Origin: G963665185 sp049723905
GTDB taxonomy: Bacteria > Desulfobacterota > Desulfovibrionia > Desulfovibrionales > Desulfovibrionaceae
Reading direction: 5' to 3'
DNA: 64,000 bases
Assembly: GCF_049723905.1 (NCBI RefSeq)
Contig: NZ_JBJKFD010000001.1
Span: 2,170,001 to 2,234,000, forward strand
Below, piece by piece: positions 25,772 to 34,015 of the stretch. The notes beneath the pieces were generated by a model. That model worked only from the letters and a program-made list of their open reading frames with translations, made no database searches and had not been told where the DNA came from. How positions within the stretch are numbered: the first letter of the stretch is position 1; each line of letters begins with the position of its first letter. The position numbers were made by a program, and so were the translations under genes.

Positions 25772-26017
25772 ATGAGTACTGTAACTGCACGGGTGTCCGA
25801 AGAGACCGTGGCAAAGCTGGACGCACTTGCAAAGGCAACAAATCGCAGCAAGTCTTTCCTTGTTGCCAGTGCCTTGGAGCATTTTCTGGAAGACCAGTCC
25901 TGGCAGATTTCCCGAACAGCCGAGAGTTTGGCACAGGCAAACAACGGCGAATTCGCAAGCGCTACTGAGGTTCAGGAAGCTTTTGGCAAGTGGGGGCTGA
26001 AGGTTGAAGCTGACTAG
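25772..26017 (+). CDS. Ribbon-helix-helix antitoxin (ParD/CopG type)
   Basis: 81 residues. The N-terminal ribbon-helix-helix is clear: STVTARVSEETVAKLDALAK, then a helix with TNRSKSFLVASALEHFLED. The C-terminal half is likely disordered and wraps the toxin. It should bind the ParE-type toxin encoded next and repress the operon through the palindromic site in the promoter. The stop lies 14 bp inside the toxin gene, the usual coupled arrangement. Confidence 0.92.
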   Translation: MSTVTARVSEETVAKLDALAKATNRSKSFLVASALEHFLEDQSWQISRTAESLAQANNGEFASATEVQEAFGKWGLKVEAD

Positions 26018-26282
26018 AATCCGCTGGACGGCAAATGCGATCAAAGACCTTGATGCCATCTGGCGTTATTTGGCAGAGCTGGCAGATGAAGAGGTCATGT
26101 ATTCCGAAGCACAGCGCATTTGGGATGGCTGCCAACGGCTGAAACACTTTCCCGAAAGTGGCCGCCCCGGGCGTGTTCCCATGACACGGGAACTGGTTAT
26201 TTCGCCCTACATCATCCCGTATCGAATCCAAGACGATGCGGTCGATATTTTGAATATTTTCCACTCGTCGCAAAAATTTTAA
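26004..26282 (+). CDS. ParE/RelE-superfamily toxin
   Basis: 92 residues from a TTG start overlapping the antitoxin gene by 14 bp. The RelE/ParE fold is seen in RIRWTANAIKDLDAIWRYLA, the GRPGRVPMTRELVI loop and the terminal strand VDILNIFHSSQKF. ParE-type members inhibit DNA gyrase and RelE-type members cleave mRNA; the long first helix and the Arg-rich loop fit ParE better. The weak start codon would keep toxin below antitoxin. The 3' end of this gene is followed by 70 bp of C-rich DNA. Confidence 0.9.
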   Translation: MKLTRIRWTANAIKDLDAIWRYLAELADEEVMYSEAQRIWDGCQRLKHFPESGRPGRVPMTRELVISPYIIPYRIQDDAVDILNIFHSSQKF

Positions 26283-26352
26283 AACTATGCACTGGGGCCC
26301 CCCCCCGCTGCAGGGTCTTCATTGGGCTATCAGCCAGCCCTTCTTCCCCTCC

Positions 26353-26565
26353 CTACTGCGGAATATTATTCCCAAAATCGGCCAGGGAAAGAACATACAT
26401 CTTGTTTATCCATGTATCCCCTTCTTCCTCGCTAAGGTCCTCCAGCCGGTCACGCTGCACGCCGATGAACTCCATGGAGGTGTCCTTGATGTACGAATCC
26501 ACGTCGGCTCCCATTTCCCCGCTCAATTGCTTGAAAATTTCCACCTGGATACGGTTCAATTTCAT
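26353..26565 (-). CDS. Small acidic protein of unknown function
   Basis: 70 residues. ATG 26565 is preceded by AAGGAAG, a fair ribosome binding site. The product (MKLNRIQVEIFKQLSGEMGA at the start, then SYIKDTSMEFIGVQRDRLED) looks helical and acidic, with no signal or membrane segment. No family is recognised. It is convergent with the toxin gene. Confidence 0.55.
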   Translation of the reverse strand: MKLNRIQVEIFKQLSGEMGADVDSYIKDTSMEFIGVQRDRLEDLSEEEGDTWINKMYVLSLADFGNNIPQ

Positions 26566-26595
26566 CTGTCAGCTTCCTTTTTGTAATCTTTCCTG

Positions 26596-27093
26596 ATGAT
26601 ATATTGGTATATCCTGGCGGATCAAAAATCCAGTTGGTTATCCAGCCAGTTCTCCAGTCAGTTATCGGGGGACAACTCCGGTGGCCCCAGTGCGTTGCGG
26701 GTCATGCCAGACTGGGGCCCTAACTTGGGGCCCTACTGGGGGCCAACTGGGGGGCCCTACCGGGCAGTAATCCGGACATTAATCGGGGCTCAACCGAGGC
26801 ATCAGCAAGACACTCAACATGACCTATAAAGAAAAAAACGCGTGGGACTGAAAAGGCTGCATGAGGGCGCGATAAAACTTCCGCACGCCTGCGAAGAGCG
26901 AAGGGCAAAGGGCGAAGGGAGCTACGGAATTTTCTAAAAGCGCTGTGAAAAAAGAAGGGGGGAAATTTAATCGGCCGTTTGGGTGAACACCCCTTCGACT
27001 CCGCCAGGAAGAGAAAAAAGCGACATTTTTCTTCTGCATGGCCGCAGTCGGAGGGCGAATTCAACCGCAAGTGGTCGCTGACATACGGGGCGG
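26596..27093. repeat. Intergenic low-complexity stretch with GGGGCCC and CCAGTT repeats
   Basis: From about 26630 to 26770 the DNA repeats short blocks: CCAGTT/CCAGTC with TTATC several times, then ACTGGGGGCC-like units four times (GGGGCCC at 26714, 26728, 26738 and 26753 regions). The rest is without a supported gene; the open frames here are low-complexity and lack ribosome binding sites. Confidence 0.5.
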
Positions 27094-27264
27094 CTATGAT
27101 TCCTCGGCTTGATCCTGTTCTTCAGCATTGGGATCTACCGTAACGCTTTCATCTGCTTGCTTTTCCATTTTCTGAGCAAGCTTGCGTTTTTTCTTCTCAT
27201 CTTGCTTCTTTTTCTTGGCAGCTTCCTTTTGGCGTTTGAGAAAACCGTAATTCGGTTTTGCCAC
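27094..27264 (-). CDS. Small lysine-rich protein
   Basis: 56 residues from a GTG start with AGGAGG 6 bp upstream. The sequence starts MAKPNYGFLKRQKEAAKKKK and ends in an acidic tail (DPNAEEQDQAEES): a basic helical half followed by an acidic half. Similar short MAKPNYGF-type proteins are common in deltaproteobacteria, often near RNA-binding genes, with no known role. An in-frame upstream extension to 27357 lacks a ribosome binding site. Confidence 0.7.
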   Translation of the reverse strand: MAKPNYGFLKRQKEAAKKKKQDEKKKRKLAQKMEKQADESVTVDPNAEEQDQAEES

Positions 27265-27477
27265 AGCTTTCCTCCTGTCTGTAGTTGATGCCCACAAAAT
27301 ACGTCCCGTATTTTGTGGAGGACTGCGATCTGAAAAAAATTTTCCAGCTTCGCTCACTCCGCTTCCAGAATTTCTGGTCGCGCAGAATGGGCCATGCCCA
27401 CCATGTTGCTTATCGCGTGTCCGGCTCCATTTTTAGTCAAACAAATGTAACGGCACGGCTTAAAATTTGAGGTGAAT

Positions 27478-27512
27478 AAAAAAGCCGTCTCCCCCTAAAG
27501 AGAGACGGCGTA
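27478..27512 (-). terminator. Terminator of the RRM gene
   Basis: GCCGTCTC / GAGACGGC stem with a T-run on the minus strand, 30 bp after the RRM stop. Confidence 0.85.
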
Positions 27513-27540
27513 GGTACTGTCTATAGCAGAGGAACAGCGA

Positions 27541-27807
27541 CTACCAGCGCGGGCGCTCGGCCCGGGGCTTGGCTTCGTTCACCTTGAGGTTGCGGCCGCC
27601 AAAATCCTGGCCGTCCATGGCACTGATGGCTTCCTGGGCAGCGGAGTCGTTGCTCATTTCCACAAAACCAAAGCCACGGGGGCGGCCTGTTTCACGGTCT
27701 TCAATAAGCTTTACGGAAGTTACTTCTCCATAAGCTTCGAAAGCAGAGCGGACTTCTTCTTCAGTGGCGGACCAAGCAAGGTTACCAACATACAAATTCT
27801 TAGACAC
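27541..27807 (-). CDS. RNA-recognition-motif (RRM) RNA-binding protein
   Basis: 88 residues, a single RRM. RNP2 is LYVGNL at residues 4-9 and RNP1 is RGFGFVEM at about 44-51. The short Arg-rich tail ends RAERPRW. Such bacterial RRM proteins bind single-stranded RNA and are often cold-induced. The DEAD-box helicase gene lies upstream on the same strand 246 bp away, another cold-shock type function, which suggests a shared theme. The long AT-rich leader (27808-28053) may be regulatory; I see no known riboswitch in it. Confidence 0.94.
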   Translation of the reverse strand: MSKNLYVGNLAWSATEEEVRSAFEAYGEVTSVKLIEDRETGRPRGFGFVEMSNDSAAQEAISAMDGQDFGGRNLKVNEAKPRAERPRW

Positions 27808-28053
27808 TGTGTCTCCTGGGTTGTTGTAATACCAGACACTTTTATAAATGATAAGGCATTACTTTGTTAGTTCTGGTGTCGGACTACCGACTACAATGCG
27901 GTAAGCCGTACACCTTTTACGAGCTGCCTACAAGAGGCATCTCTTTTGAAATATTTTTCAAAGATACACCTGCTTTCTCCCATAAAAAGAAAGAGAGCAA
28001 GCTTTATTTTTAAAACAAAGAGCTGGCGTATCAATTTTCTGCCGTCTGACAGC

Positions 28054-29301
28054 TTAAGCAGCCTGTGGCCGCCGGCGCCGTCTCCGCTTGGGCGAGGATT
28101 TCTTTGCTGCGTCCTGCACCTTTTGTTCGGGATATTTTCCCGCCTTGGCTTCGGACTTCACCGGGGCAACAGATTTACCCTGCCCTTCCAACGCGCCGAA
28201 CGACTGCACTTTCGCAGTAAGTTTCATCCCACGCTGAATGGCCCGTACCTGCGAAGCATCATCATCTGTCACCAGGCTGATGGCACTGCCCGAACGGCCC
28301 GCCCTGCCTGTTCTTCCAATGCGGTGCGTGTAGGTTTCCACCGTATCCGGCACATCAAAATTGATGACGTGGGTTATGCGCTCACAATCGATACCGCGCG
28401 AGGCAATATCCGTCGCCACCATGATGGGGAAGCGTCCTGTGCGGAACCCGTCCAGCGCCTTTTCCCGTTGCCCCTGGCTCATGTTGCCTTGCAAAAAGGT
28501 GGAGCTGAGGCCGTTTTGGGAAAGCCTGCGTGCCAAATTCTTGGCTTTGTGCTTGGTACGGGTAAAAATAAGCATGCTCTGGAAATCCGCTTTCTTGATA
28601 AGCTTTTCCAGCAGAACGGTCTTTTCCATTTTTTGTGTTTTGTAAAACACATGCTCAATACTGGTAACCGCAGATTGCGTGTCGATCCGTACGGTCTTGG
28701 GATCGTTAAGAATCCGTTTGGTCAAAGTACGGATGGAATCGGGCATGGTTGCAGAAAAAAGCAGATTCTGCCTTTTCTCGGGGAGTGCGGCAAGAATCCG
28801 TTTGATGTCGGGCATGAAGCCCATGTCCAGCATCCGGTCCGCTTCATCCAGTACAAGGGTATTGATACCGCTGAGGTTGATATTATTCGCAGCGTTGAGA
28901 GCGACAAGACGGCCGGGACAAGCCACGACAATCTGAGCCGTTCTGCTGGCGCGAATTTGCGGCCCCATGGCGACGCCGCCCATTACAACAGCACTGTGGA
29001 TGCCGGTGTTGCGGGCGAACTCGTTAAAATTTTCATTGATCTGCATTGCCAGTTCCCGGGTAGGGGCCAGCACAAGAATTTGAGGAGTTTTTTGGGCCGA
29101 ATTGCTGCCAAGAAGGCGCTGCAAAATGGGCAATGCAAAGGCGGCTGTTTTCCCGGTGCCTGTCTGGGCCAGGCCCATGACATCATGTCCCTGAAGAATC
29201 AGCGGGATGGTCTGGTCTTGGATGGGAGTTGGATTTTCGTAGCCGCAAGCCTTGAGATTCGCGTAAATACGCTTATCAAAAGAGAAATTCTGAAAGGTCA
29301 T
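28054..29301 (-). CDS. DEAD-box ATP-dependent RNA helicase (RhlE-like)
   Basis: 415 residues. All helicase motifs are visible: Q motif NPTPIQDQ, motif I AQTGTGKT, Ia PTRELA, II DEAD in LDEADRMLDMGF, III SAT, and VI HRIGRTGRAGR. The C-terminal tail is strongly basic (KKSSPKRRRRRRPQAA), as in RhlE-type helicases that act on structured RNA and ribosome assembly. It should be cytoplasmic. The start at 29301 matches MTFQNFSFDKRI of the family. Upstream lies a long leader of AT-rich DNA, often seen for cold-inducible helicases. Confidence 0.95.
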   Translation of the reverse strand: MTFQNFSFDKRIYANLKACGYENPTPIQDQTIPLILQGHDVMGLAQTGTGKTAAFALPILQRLLGSNSAQKTPQILVLAPTRELAMQINENFNEFARNTGIHSAVVMGGVAMGPQIRASRTAQIVVACPGRLVALNAANNINLSGINTLVLDEADRMLDMGFMPDIKRILAALPEKRQNLLFSATMPDSIRTLTKRILNDPKTVRIDTQSAVTSIEHVFYKTQKMEKTVLLEKLIKKADFQSMLIFTRTKHKAKNLARRLSQNGLSSTFLQGNMSQGQREKALDGFRTGRFPIMVATDIASRGIDCERITHVINFDVPDTVETYTHRIGRTGRAGRSGSAISLVTDDDASQVRAIQRGMKLTAKVQSFGALEGQGKSVAPVKSEAKAGKYPEQKVQDAAKKSSPKRRRRRRPQAA

Positions 29302-29919
29302 AAAAGCCTTGAGTAAAAAAAGTGGTACTAACGACAGCGCGCGACGGCTGCCGAACCTGATTTTTTTCAGGTGGTAATCAGCTGGCTCATGTACGGTGAG
29401 TATATCTTTCGACTGACGTAGAACGTTAGTTGCCCAATTGGGGCGAAGAAGTAATCATGCGTCCTGTCACGCTGAGCTGCCTGTTCTTCGGTTATTTCCA
29501 GAAAAATGTAAAGTTTTATTTTTAATAAAAATTAAAATATTTTTTAGGAGCCATCCGGCTGGCGCAGTTTTACAGAAAATATCATTGATGTACACGCTCT
29601 TTATTTCATTCAAGAGCAGCCTGCAAAAGACAAACGTCTTAACTTTCGCGCTGCATACTTTTCAGTGTTCCAATTGCCGTCAATTATAGCCTGTCCAATG
29701 CAACTTCAAAACATGTACAAGGCGTAATAGTCCAAACAAACAGCGCCAATACAGCATTTCATCCAACAAAATACCAACCGGTTTATACATTTACTGCAGG
29801 CAACAAAACATTAAAGCAAACTCTAAGAAGAATATCTTCTCTCTTTACTTTATAAAAAAGAGAATAAAAGAAGCTGCCTAAAGGGGAAAACCCCATAGAA
29901 AGACTAACATTTCCTCTTT
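29302..29919. other. Long AT-rich intergenic region, no gene seen
   Basis: Over 600 bp between the divergent helicase and amidotransferase genes. It contains a small ACCTGA/TCAGGT hairpin with a T-rich loop near 29355 and poly-A/T tracts near 29515-29545 and 29850-29880. It probably holds both promoters and the helicase leader. No open frame is convincing. Confidence 0.5.
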
Positions 29920-30069
29920 TTAAAACGGCACGTTATCCACATCTCCCTTGTGATTGTCCGGGGTTCCCCCATTGAAATCACATGCCCCCAAATGTATGTT
30001 GCGCCCTACGCTGTGGCTTGTGCAATACAAGGCACACGCCGCATATCCGGCCTTTGCAATGGTGTACAT
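29920..30069 (-). CDS. Possible 49-residue cysteine-containing small protein
   Basis: ATG 30069 to TAA 29920-29922. The product (MYTIAKAGYAACALYCTSHS, later CDFNGGTPDNHKGDVDNVPF at the end) reads like a real folded or surface peptide rather than a random frame, but there is no good ribosome binding site and it overlaps the leader of the amidotransferase gene on the other strand. No family recognised. Confidence 0.3.
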   Translation of the reverse strand: MYTIAKAGYAACALYCTSHSVGRNIHLGACDFNGGTPDNHKGDVDNVPF

Positions 30070-30097
30070 GCGCTTACTTTTGAAAAGGATCTCAATA

Positions 30098-30790
30098 ATG
30101 AAGCCCAAAAAGGCTCTTGTACTGAATATTCTCTTTGAAACGCCCTTTCGGACAAGCTTTGACAACAGAATCGCCCAAGCGTTTCAGCCCCTCGAAATAC
30201 CGTACGATACCGTGCACCTGGAAGATTTGGGAAAAATTGGCGACATGGAACGCTATACCCACCTGCTTATTTCCGGCTCCACGGAAAGTGCCGCTGGAGA
30301 GAACACATGGTATGCGGAGTTGGACACTCTTCTCCGGCGCTTCATCAACGATGAAAAATCCATTCTCGCCATCTGTTTCGGGCATCAGTTTTTGGTCCGG
30401 CATATACTCGGGAAACACCATGTACGGAAGTCGCCGACACCGGAAATAGGCTGGGCCGACATAACCCTTTCCGACAACCCCATTTTCAAAAACATGCATT
30501 CCCTGAAATCATCAGTGTTTCACTATGACGAGGTTTTTGATCTGGATGATCGGTTCGAAATTACGGCAAGCTCGGACCGATGCGCCGTACATGGATTTCA
30601 GGTTAAAGGGAAAAATATCTGGGGCGTGCAGTTTCATCCCGACTTCATGTACCGGGATGTTTTTGAATTTGCAGAAGAACTTGAAAAGGATGGTGGAGTC
30701 CCCGAGGGAAGTCGCAGCCGAACCGAGGTATCTCCGGAAGAATTCAGGGAAAACGACCAGATTTTCAAAAACTGGTTTGAAATCTCCTGA
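30098..30790 (+). CDS. Class I glutamine-amidotransferase-like protein
   Basis: 230 residues. The nucleophile elbow is AICFGHQF with Cys93, and the catalytic histidine is His180 in VQFHPDF; the usual HPE glutamate is Asp182 here. Stand-alone members include gamma-glutamyl hydrolases and GMP-synthase-like proteins. ATG 30098 follows AAAGGAT; upstream in-frame codons back to 29954 look non-coding. The C-terminal 35 residues are charged and likely a helical extension. It is isolated, so its substrate is open. Confidence 0.85.
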   Translation: MKPKKALVLNILFETPFRTSFDNRIAQAFQPLEIPYDTVHLEDLGKIGDMERYTHLLISGSTESAAGENTWYAELDTLLRRFINDEKSILAICFGHQFLVRHILGKHHVRKSPTPEIGWADITLSDNPIFKNMHSLKSSVFHYDEVFDLDDRFEITASSDRCAVHGFQVKGKNIWGVQFHPDFMYRDVFEFAEELEKDGGVPEGSRSRTEVSPEEFRENDQIFKNWFEIS

Positions 30791-30873
30791 TACCTCTGCC
30801 CTTACGAAGCGCCAAACGTAGGGCTAAACCCTATTTTTCGGGGAGGGCGACGATCCAAATAACCGCCCGGATA

Positions 30874-32106
30874 TCACACAAACTTCTTGTAGATCCGAAG
30901 GTAGTCGTCGGCCATACGCTGCACATTGAACCGCTTTCCCCCTTCCACAAAGGCTTCGCTGCCCATGCGGGCCGCCTTGGCCGGATGGGAAAGAAGATAG
31001 ATGCAGGATTCGATGAAACCGGAAATGTCACGGTACGGGGCCAGCAATCCGGTTTGGCCGTGCATTATCTGTTCGGGCAGGCCGCCCGTGTTCCAGGCCA
31101 CCACTGGGCATTGCGCGGCCATGGCCTCCAGCACCACAAGGGGATGGTTGTCCGCCAGGGTGGGATAGGCCAGCACGTCCGCGGCCAGCATCAAAGTATG
31201 CAGCCGCTCCCCGTCCAGATAGGGCCAGTGGATGAGGTCCCCTTCCACGTCGTGCCGGTCGCCGCCCACCAAAAAGAACAATGCACCGGGTACGGCGTTT
31301 CTGATGCCCGCACAGATATTTCGCCAATACTCGCCCCCCTTGTACACGGCTTTTTCCCCGCCATGGGCCACAAAAAGGACCATCCGTGCGTCCAGCCCCA
31401 CCCCCACGGCCTTGCGCGCCGCCTCTTTCGCCTGTTTGCCCCCCAAACCACTCAAAGTGGAAGATTCGGGCCACGCCACACCATTGGGCACCACCCGCGT
31501 ATCCGGGCCGGAAACATGGCTGCGGGCCATGTTCTTGAGCCACCCGGACGGGCTGACCAAAAGCGGATTGCAGGCTTTCAGCAATTCGCGCAGTTCGTCT
31601 TTGCGGCGCGCGCTTTCAGGGAAGCCTCTGGGACAGGGATCGGGACACCCGGCAAAATGGCTTGGGCAGTCCAGGGGATAGACGCACCCTCCGGTCAGCA
31701 GGCTGCAGTCGTGCAGGGTGAGAACGATGCGAAACAAATTTTCAGAGCCAGGAGAACCATTCCCCCCCAAGGCGGCATTCCCAAAAGAGGCAAATTCCTG
31801 ACGCAGGGCCAGGACAGCACGTAAGGTTGTGGTCCAGTCGTGGCTGGAATGCAGGTGCAGTATGCCGCCCTTTTCCAGCACGGGCTGCCAGGCTGCAACG
31901 GCCTGGTCCAGGCCCGGACTCTTGTGCCCCGCCTCCCGCTCGTCGAGTTCCCAGGTCCGGCTGCTGTGCACTCCCCGCTGACGCAGGGCGGTGTGCAGCA
32001 TCTCGGCCACGCGGGTGGCCCCGCCCGAGGATCGAAGCAGGGTGTGGTGCACAATCGGAGGACAGTTCAAGCGCAACGCTCCAGAAAATCGTGCTTCAAA
32101 GCCCAC
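30874..32106 (-). CDS. Glycosyltransferase, GT4-like
   Basis: 410 residues. The C-terminal GT-B half is typical: VLFVAHGGEKAVYKGGEYW, DVLAYPTLADNHPLVVLEAM with the E-x7-E type motif, and a GLPEQI segment. The N-terminal half contains SSGGATRVAEMLHTAL and a Cys-rich DCPSHFAGCPDPCPRG stretch seen in a subset of these enzymes. It should move a sugar from a nucleotide-sugar onto a surface glycan. The GTG at 32106 lies inside the upstream glycosyltransferase; a TTG at 32070 overlapping that stop as TTGA is an alternative start. The two genes are coupled. Confidence 0.88.
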   Translation of the reverse strand: MGFEARFSGALRLNCPPIVHHTLLRSSGGATRVAEMLHTALRQRGVHSSRTWELDEREAGHKSPGLDQAVAAWQPVLEKGGILHLHSSHDWTTTLRAVLALRQEFASFGNAALGGNGSPGSENLFRIVLTLHDCSLLTGGCVYPLDCPSHFAGCPDPCPRGFPESARRKDELRELLKACNPLLVSPSGWLKNMARSHVSGPDTRVVPNGVAWPESSTLSGLGGKQAKEAARKAVGVGLDARMVLFVAHGGEKAVYKGGEYWRNICAGIRNAVPGALFFLVGGDRHDVEGDLIHWPYLDGERLHTLMLAADVLAYPTLADNHPLVVLEAMAAQCPVVAWNTGGLPEQIMHGQTGLLAPYRDISGFIESCIYLLSHPAKAARMGSEAFVEGGKRFNVQRMADDYLRIYKKFV

Positions 32107-33755
32107 AGCACCAGGGCCTCGGCCTGCTCCACTGTCTCAATCCCGCCAATCCGACCAATCAGGCCCGGTTCCATGATCATGCCGACAAGCTGTTCCACGG
32201 TCTGCGGCTTGCGCGCGGCAAAAAGCAGGGCATGGACCGCCTCTGTCGAGACAATGCCGGAAATGCCCTCATAGATAACGGGATGGTCGATGTCCCTGTA
32301 CACGGCCTGTCCGGCGCGGCTGATCTGCAGCGTCAACTTTCCGTCCAAAATTTGGGTTGGGTAGCCTTCGAATATGCGGGCATACGGCACCTGCAACGGA
32401 TGGCGCACCGTTTTGAGCCCGCTTTCAACGTTTTCGGCGTGTTCTACGTGTACGACCGGGGCCTCCCACAGCTCGTCCCACAGCCGCAGGTGTTCCCGCA
32501 CGCAGCGTGTCCAGGTCAGCTCCATGGCCTGGACGCGTCCTGCCCGGCCCATGTCCCGCGCGCCAGCGGGATCGGCCAGCAGACAGCCCATGCACCGGGC
32601 CAGTGCAGGCACATCCACCACCAGCCGCTGGGCCAGGGGCAAATGGTACTGGTTGTCGAACAGCAGGCGCGACATGGCGTCGATTTCCTGCGTGGTGTCC
32701 GGCCCTATGGTGGGGACCAGCAAGCCGGGGCCTTCGTCCTGAACCAAATCCTTGTACCCGTCATAATCCGAAGCAATCACGGGCAGGGCAAATGCTCCGG
32801 CCTCCAGAATGGTCAGCCCAAAGGTTTCCTGCGGGTTGTCGGCAATGGAAACAAAAATATCCGCAGCCTGGAACAGCTCGGTCTTGGTTTTCTTGTCGGG
32901 ACGGAGCACCAGCCGCAGATCCAAATTGAAACCTTTGGCCAGAGCGCGCAGCTCGTCGGGAAAATCATCGCCCTCATCGGCCCACCCCGCCAGCAACAGC
33001 ACAACCTTTTCACGCGGCACACCATCCATGAACAACCGCATGAACGCCCTGAAAAGCGGCAGGATATCCATTTTGGAGTGATGCTCCAGCCGCCCGAAAC
33101 ACAAAAAGGCCGTGGTTTCCTCGGGAATGTCCATCTTCTGGCGCAAGGCTTCCCGTGATGTGGCATCCAGCGGCTGCATTCCCTCCGCATTGACGCCCAA
33201 CGGAATGGTTTCAAGCCGTGGCTCGCGGTATTCGCCGGACAGGCCGTAGGCCGTGCGGGCTTCGCGGAAAAATCTGGCCACAGCCTCGCGCCCGGCCTGG
33301 GACGTGGCCACAATGGCGTCGCGCGGCGTTGTTCCCGGCCAGAGGTGGGCCAGAAACCGCTCCGCATACGAGGCCAAACTCAACGAATGGATCCCCCCGG
33401 TAATGGGAAATATCTCCGCACTGCAAAGATTGCGAACCCTGGCAAGGTGCGGCTGGTAATTGATGCAGTCGGATTGGTGAAAGCAGTAATAGGCGCAGCT
33501 GCGCAACTGGTGGGGAAGCTCCCGCCGATAGTGCAGCACAATGCGCCCCTGGGCCGTCAGGGAGGGATGCTGCTGGGCCAGGGCCTGCTCCAGATTCTCC
33601 AGCATCGGCCGGGACATGGGGAAAAAATGATAGGCGTCAAAGGGGTCGAGCTGCAGCAGGGCATTGAGGAAAGCGGCATTGGCCACCTTGCGCCCCATAA
33701 GCGGCCCCGACTCGTAAAAAGGGTCCAGCGATGCCCATATTCTTTGCTTTGCCAT
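32067..33755 (-). CDS. Glycosyltransferase, GT4-like, long form
   Basis: 562 residues from ATG 33755 (MAKQRIWASLDPF); an extension to TTG 33833 is possible, but neither has a good ribosome binding site. GT-B features: FLCFGRLEHHSKMDILPLF in the middle, then FVSIADNPQETFGLTILEAG with the acceptor-side glutamates. The last 110 residues form an extra region unlike standard GT4 enzymes, possibly a second small domain. It overlaps the next glycosyltransferase gene, forming a two-gene cell-surface glycan unit. Confidence 0.88.
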   Translation of the reverse strand: MAKQRIWASLDPFYESGPLMGRKVANAAFLNALLQLDPFDAYHFFPMSRPMLENLEQALAQQHPSLTAQGRIVLHYRRELPHQLRSCAYYCFHQSDCINYQPHLARVRNLCSAEIFPITGGIHSLSLASYAERFLAHLWPGTTPRDAIVATSQAGREAVARFFREARTAYGLSGEYREPRLETIPLGVNAEGMQPLDATSREALRQKMDIPEETTAFLCFGRLEHHSKMDILPLFRAFMRLFMDGVPREKVVLLLAGWADEGDDFPDELRALAKGFNLDLRLVLRPDKKTKTELFQAADIFVSIADNPQETFGLTILEAGAFALPVIASDYDGYKDLVQDEGPGLLVPTIGPDTTQEIDAMSRLLFDNQYHLPLAQRLVVDVPALARCMGCLLADPAGARDMGRAGRVQAMELTWTRCVREHLRLWDELWEAPVVHVEHAENVESGLKTVRHPLQVPYARIFEGYPTQILDGKLTLQISRAGQAVYRDIDHPVIYEGISGIVSTEAVHALLFAARKPQTVEQLVGMIMEPGLIGRIGGIETVEQAEALVLWALKHDFLERCA

Positions 33756-34015
33756 GGTGTGATGAAAGACATACTCGGCCAGCAATGTCAAATCATCGTC
33801 ACACGGAGCTATTTTCCCTTTCACAGCCGTCAAAAGAAATATTTTCCTATATTTGTGGCAACCCCTTTCCCTTTTTGAAACCCCACCAAAAAGTTTTTAT
33901 CTGTAAATTCAGCCTATTGAAAAACAGAGTCTTTCGATATGCAAGTGGTCTTGATCTTGCATTGATCTTTTCCGAAAACTCTATGGGGTATTGTTCCCGA
34001 CGACAGGAGAAGAGC

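Noticed and set aside
26596..26829. 77-codon frame in the GGGGCCC tract
   Set aside because: Low-complexity translation over repeats, no ribosome binding site.
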